A DNA stretch of 34,469 nt from positions 1 through 34,469 of the forward strand of contig JAZRIK010000093.1 of NCBI GenBank assembly GCA_045645245.1, in the 5' to 3' direction. The stretch's first letter is position 1. Each line of letters starts with the position of its first letter. The notes under the pieces were generated by a model. That model worked only from the letters and a program-made list of their open reading frames with translations. It searched no databases and was not told the DNA's origin. The stretch comes from Scatosoma sp045645245 (lineage in GTDB: Bacteria; Bacillota; Clostridia; Christensenellales; Borkfalkiaceae). The translations under genes were made by a program, and so were the position numbers. Of this stretch, positions 31,936-34,469 are shown piece by piece.

Positions 31936-33312
31936 ATGCTGACAACCAACTGTGCGTTTTTAGAAAACGAAATACTCGACGTCGTACGGCTGTTCAAAAA
32001 CCGTCCGATGCAAATTATCCACGCCTTCCGCAAAGAAGGCGACGTTTTTTATAACGATTTTACGGTGGACGGCGCTTTTTATTCCTTTCAAGACAGCGAA
32101 AAGGCGGGTAGCGAGCTGCTTTTGAAGCGGTTGGAACGCAGATTTGCCAAGCTGCGCTTATACGAAATTTTAAGCGAGCTTTACAACCAAAAAATGCCGT
32201 GGGGCGCGCTGACGGGAATCCGTCCCACCAAGCTTGCGTACAGCGAGTTGGAGCGCGGCGCAGCGTTTGAGCCGCTGTTTGAAAAAATGCAGGTCAGCAA
32301 GGAAAATATTCGCTTGGTGCGGGATATTTTATCCACGCAAAAGGGGATATACGAAAAGAAAGATAACAACACCGATTTGTTCGTTTCCTTGCCGTTTTGT
32401 CCCAGCAAATGCGCCTATTGCTCGTTCATCACCGCGCCCATCGAAAAAACGCGTAGCTTCGTACCTGCCTATCTCGAATGCTTAAAAAAAGAGCTTGTAT
32501 CCGCGCAAAATCTCGTTAAAAATTTACGCAGCGTATATGTGGGCGGCGGCACGCCGTTTGCGCTCGATACGCCCGATTTAGAAACCGTTTTGCAAGCGGT
32601 CGCGCCTATTTTAGACGAATACGGACACGCCGTAGAATACACGGTGGAAGCAGGCCGTCCCGACGTGTTTAGCGAAGAAAAATTAGCGCTGTTAAAAGCG
32701 TACGGCGTGAATAGAATTTGCATCAATCCCCAAACGTTTTCCAACGAAACCTTACAAAAAATCGGCAGAAAGCATACGGTAGAAGATTTTTATAAAGCGT
32801 ACGAATTGAGTGAGAAATACGGCTTTATCGTGAATATCGATTTGATTGCAGGGCTTACGGACGAAACGCCCGAAACGTTTGAAAAGGGGGTAGAAAAAGC
32901 CATTCAAACGGGCGCGGATAATATCACCGTGCATTGTTTATCGCTCAAATCGGGGGCAAAACTCAAAGAAGAAACGTCGTACATTGAAAACGATGATATT
33001 TCCGATATGATTGCACGTTCGCGTGCGTTATTGAGCGCAAACGAATACCTGCCCTATTATATGTACCGCCAAAAATACCAAGCGGGCAACAACGAAAACG
33101 TGGGCTGGACGAAAAAAAATAAGGCGTGCGTGTATAACGTGGACGTAATGGAAGAAACGGCGGATAATTTAGCGGTAGGTGCAAATGCTATTTCTAAACG
33201 GGTTTGGAACAGCGAAGGGCGCATTGAACGGCTGGCTTCGCAAAAGGATTTGCGCACGTATATCGAAAATATCGATGAAACCATCGCCAAAAAACGCAAA
33301 TTTTTTGAATAA
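31936..33312 (+). CDS. hemZ: Radical SAM protein HemZ (coproporphyrinogen dehydrogenase-like)
   Basis: A 458-residue radical SAM enzyme of the HemN/HemW/HemZ group. An N-terminal domain of about 145 residues (with GALTGIRPTKLAYSE) precedes the cluster motif CPSKCAYCSF (C155, C159, C162), then YVGGGTPFAL, the EAGRPD segment and GLTDETPETFE typical of the group, and a HemN-like C-terminal part with YYMYRQKYQAGNNENVGW. There is no fourth HemN-type cysteine after the CxxxCxxC motif. The name follows the clostridial gene order rel - MBL - hemZ; oxygen-independent coproporphyrinogen oxidation has not been shown for most such proteins, and no other heme gene is in the window. AAGGAA precedes the ATG. 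Confidence 0.88.
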   Translation: MLTTNCAFLENEILDVVRLFKNRPMQIIHAFRKEGDVFYNDFTVDGAFYSFQDSEKAGSELLLKRLERRFAKLRLYEILSELYNQKMPWGALTGIRPTKLAYSELERGAAFEPLFEKMQVSKENIRLVRDILSTQKGIYEKKDNNTDLFVSLPFCPSKCAYCSFITAPIEKTRSFVPAYLECLKKELVSAQNLVKNLRSVYVGGGTPFALDTPDLETVLQAVAPILDEYGHAVEYTVEAGRPDVFSEEKLALLKAYGVNRICINPQTFSNETLQKIGRKHTVEDFYKAYELSEKYGFIVNIDLIAGLTDETPETFEKGVEKAIQTGADNITVHCLSLKSGAKLKEETSYIENDDISDMIARSRALLSANEYLPYYMYRQKYQAGNNENVGWTKKNKACVYNVDVMEETADNLAVGANAISKRVWNSEGRIERLASQKDLRTYIENIDETIAKKRKFFE

Positions 33313-33347
33313 ATAGGCAAAAAAGCGGAAAAAGAGCGCAAAATTAA

Positions 33348-33376
33348 TTTACTTTATAGTAAGTTTATGGTAAAAT
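33348..33376 (+). promoter_or_regulatory. Promoter of rpsO
   Basis: TTTACT (33348-33353), 17-nt spacer, extended -10 TGGTAAAAT (TAAAAT at 33371-33376). It leaves a leader of about 75 nt before the rpsO ATG. Confidence 0.75.
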
Positions 33377-33384
33377 AGTAATAA

Positions 33385-33429
33385 CGTTCGCCAAGAGATG
33401 CGAATCTCCACGCTTCCCTTAGCGAAACG
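33385..33429 (+). promoter_or_regulatory. Structured rpsO leader, possible S15 autoregulatory element
   Basis: CGTTCGC (33385-33391) can pair with GCGAAACG (33422-33429, one bulge), enclosing a hairpin GAGA-TGCGAA-TCTC (33395-33408). An alternative hairpin CGCT-TCCCTT-AGCG (33411-33424) competes with the long-range pairing. The AGGAGG site follows shortly after. Folding leaders that bind S15 and block translation are known in several bacteria; assignment here is inference from position and pairing only. Confidence 0.45.
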
Positions 33430-33459
33430 GGTTAACATTCCATAGGAGGATAAAAAGAA

Positions 33460-33714
33460 ATGGAAAAACAAGAAATTATCGTAAAACATGCAACGCACGA
33501 AGGCGACACCGGTTCGCCCGAAGTTCAAATCGCTTTGTTGACGGCGAGAATTAATTGCCTCAACGAACATTTGAAAGAACACAAGCACGACAATCATTCC
33601 CGTCGCGGTCTTTTGAAGATGGTTGGTAAACGTCGCGGTCTTTTGGACTATTTGAAGGAAAAAGACATCGCAAGATACAGAGCAATCATCGAAGCTTTGG
33701 GATTGAGAAAGTAA
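33460..33714 (+). CDS. rpsO: 30S ribosomal protein S15
   Basis: An 84-residue S15, an early-binding protein of the small subunit that holds the three-way junction of 16S rRNA helices 20-22. Core motifs: GDTGSPEVQIALLTARINCL, LKEHKHDNHSRRGLLKMVGK and RRGLLDYLKEKDIARYRAII. It is four to five residues shorter at the N-terminus than the usual 88-89, but the RNA-contact residues (the HDNHSRRGL segment) are present. TAGGAGG precedes the ATG. A terminator-like hairpin and then pnp follow, the classical rpsO-pnp order. Confidence 0.97.
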   Translation: MEKQEIIVKHATHEGDTGSPEVQIALLTARINCLNEHLKEHKHDNHSRRGLLKMVGKRRGLLDYLKEKDIARYRAIIEALGLRK

Positions 33715-33725
33715 GCACAAGCACG

Positions 33726-33755
33726 AAAGGGCGGGGTTTTTACTCGCTCTTTTTT
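33726..33755 (+). terminator. Terminator-like hairpin after rpsO
   Basis: AAAGGGCG (33726-33733) pairs with CGCTCTTT (33745-33752, one G-U), followed by more T. It probably gives partial termination between rpsO and pnp. Confidence 0.6.
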
Positions 33756-33807
33756 GTCGATATGCGGAAAATTTTTACGCGAGCTACGGCATAAGTAAGC
33801 GCAAAAA

Positions 33808-33850
33808 CCGCGTATCGGGATCACCGTATATCCGAAGGTCGGGTATGCGG
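33808..33850 (+). promoter_or_regulatory. Stem-loop in the pnp leader
   Basis: CCGCGTATC (33808-33816) pairs with GGTATGCGG (33842-33850) with two G-U pairs, about 45 nt before the pnp ATG. In enteric bacteria PNPase autoregulates through a leader stem; whether this one has such a role is unknown. Confidence 0.4.
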
Positions 33851-33893
33851 ACAAGAACAAAAAAGAATTATAAGAAAAGGAGAATTTACAACC

Positions 33894-34469
33894 ATGCCAG
33901 CATTAGAAAACAGCAAAGTATTTAGAACAGACTACGCGGGAAAAGAGCTCGTGGTGGAAATCGGCAAATATGCCGAACAAGCAAACGGCGCGTGCCTTGT
34001 ACGCTGCGGCGACACGGCGGTTCACGTATCCGTATGTATGAGTGAAACGGCGAGAGAAGGAATGGATTTCTTCCCCCTTTCCGTTGATTACGAAGAAAAA
34101 ATGTTCGCCGTAGGTAAAATCCCCGGCGGCTTCAAAAAGCGTGAAGGCAGAGCGTCCGACAAGGCGATTTTGACCAGCCGTCTTATCGACCGTCCCATTA
34201 GACCTTTGTTCCCGAAAGGAATTTTCAACGACGTAGTCGTTGTAGCAACGGCGCTTTCCGTTGACCCCGACATTTCGCCTGAACCTTTGGCAATGATCGG
34301 TTCGTCCATCGCGCTTTCCATCTCCGATATTCCTTGGGCAGGCCCTACCGGCTCGGTAGTGGTTGGCTGCGTGGACGGCAAGTATTTGATTAACCCCAAC
34401 GTGGAAGAAAGAGCGAAGAGTACCATTCACTTGAACTTGGCGGGTACTTCCGACGCAATTTTGATGATT
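33894..34469 (+). CDS. pnp: Polyribonucleotide nucleotidyltransferase (PNPase), 5' part
   Basis: The first 192 codons of PNPase, the phosphate-dependent 3'-5' exoribonuclease of the degradosome; the gene runs off the right edge. The first RNase PH domain is readable: LENSKVFRTDYAGKELVVEI, GDTAVHVSVCMSE, FFPLSVDYEEKMFAVGKIPG, GFKKREGRASDKAILTSRLI and DRPIRPLFPKG, all standard PNPase segments. The second RNase PH domain and the KH/S1 domains are outside the window. ATG 33894 has AAGGAG 11 nt upstream. It is the usual neighbour of rpsO. Confidence 0.97.
   Translation, partial: MPALENSKVFRTDYAGKELVVEIGKYAEQANGACLVRCGDTAVHVSVCMSETAREGMDFFPLSVDYEEKMFAVGKIPGGFKKREGRASDKAILTSRLIDRPIRPLFPKGIFNDVVVVATALSVDPDISPEPLAMIGSSIALSISDIPWAGPTGSVVVGCVDGKYLINPNVEERAKSTIHLNLAGTSDAILMI

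Overview
The window looks like chromosomal DNA of a low-to-moderate GC Gram-positive anaerobe of the class Clostridia (Bacillota). The main evidence is the gene order tgt - yajC - TIGR04086-type membrane protein - SCIFF peptide - SCIFF radical SAM maturase - secD - secF - recJ - rel - MBL hydrolase - hemZ - rpsO - pnp, which is typical of Clostridia. Supporting signs are AGGAGG-type ribosome binding sites, sigma-A promoters with -35 boxes close to TTGCAA, and a lipoprotein-type transporter binding protein. The sequence does not fix a genus. A Christensenellales-like uncultured lineage is only a guess.

Layout. Positions 1-900: two adjacent XRE-type regulator genes on the minus strand (one cut by the window edge) and a divergent small unknown gene. 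1.0-3.2 kb: a short-chain dehydrogenase and mnmA on the minus strand, then tRNA-Arg(CCG) on the plus strand. 3.3-7.9 kb: a translationally coupled pair of minus-strand genes for exported proteins, a 229-residue protein and a 1299-residue surface protein with Listeria-Bacteroides (InlB B) type repeats, driven by a consensus promoter. 8.2-11.6 kb: an SbcD/YhaO-like nuclease and a YhaN-like ATPase with a membrane hairpin. 11.7-16.0 kb: a MarR regulator with a palindromic operator in its own promoter, followed by a heterodimeric ABC exporter. 16.2-19.4 kb: a minus-strand polar amino acid ABC transporter operon ending in a PHP-type histidinol-phosphatase-like gene. 19.7-34.5 kb: the housekeeping cluster listed above, with pnp cut by the right edge.

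How the genes work together. The cluster from tgt onward joins tRNA modification (Tgt; MnmA lies elsewhere in the window), Sec translocation accessories (YajC, SecD, SecF), a ribosomally made six-cysteine peptide and its thioether-forming maturase, DNA repair (RecJ), the stringent response (Rel) and translation/RNA decay (S15, PNPase). The exporter and transporter operons are self-contained.

The main unexpected points are: (1) a family of about 140-nt intergenic elements in three copies whose nested stems are kept by compensatory base changes, plus a terminal-repeat-only remnant; (2) an amino acid binding protein that reads as a natural circular permutation of the SBP_bac_3 fold; (3) SecD and SecF homologues that lack the conserved transmembrane aspartates of the proton pathway; (4) a terminator-like hairpin that buries the ribosome binding site of the TIGR04086-type gene; and (5) a helical insertion in the GlnQ-like ATPase. 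No mobile-element genes or CRISPR arrays were seen.
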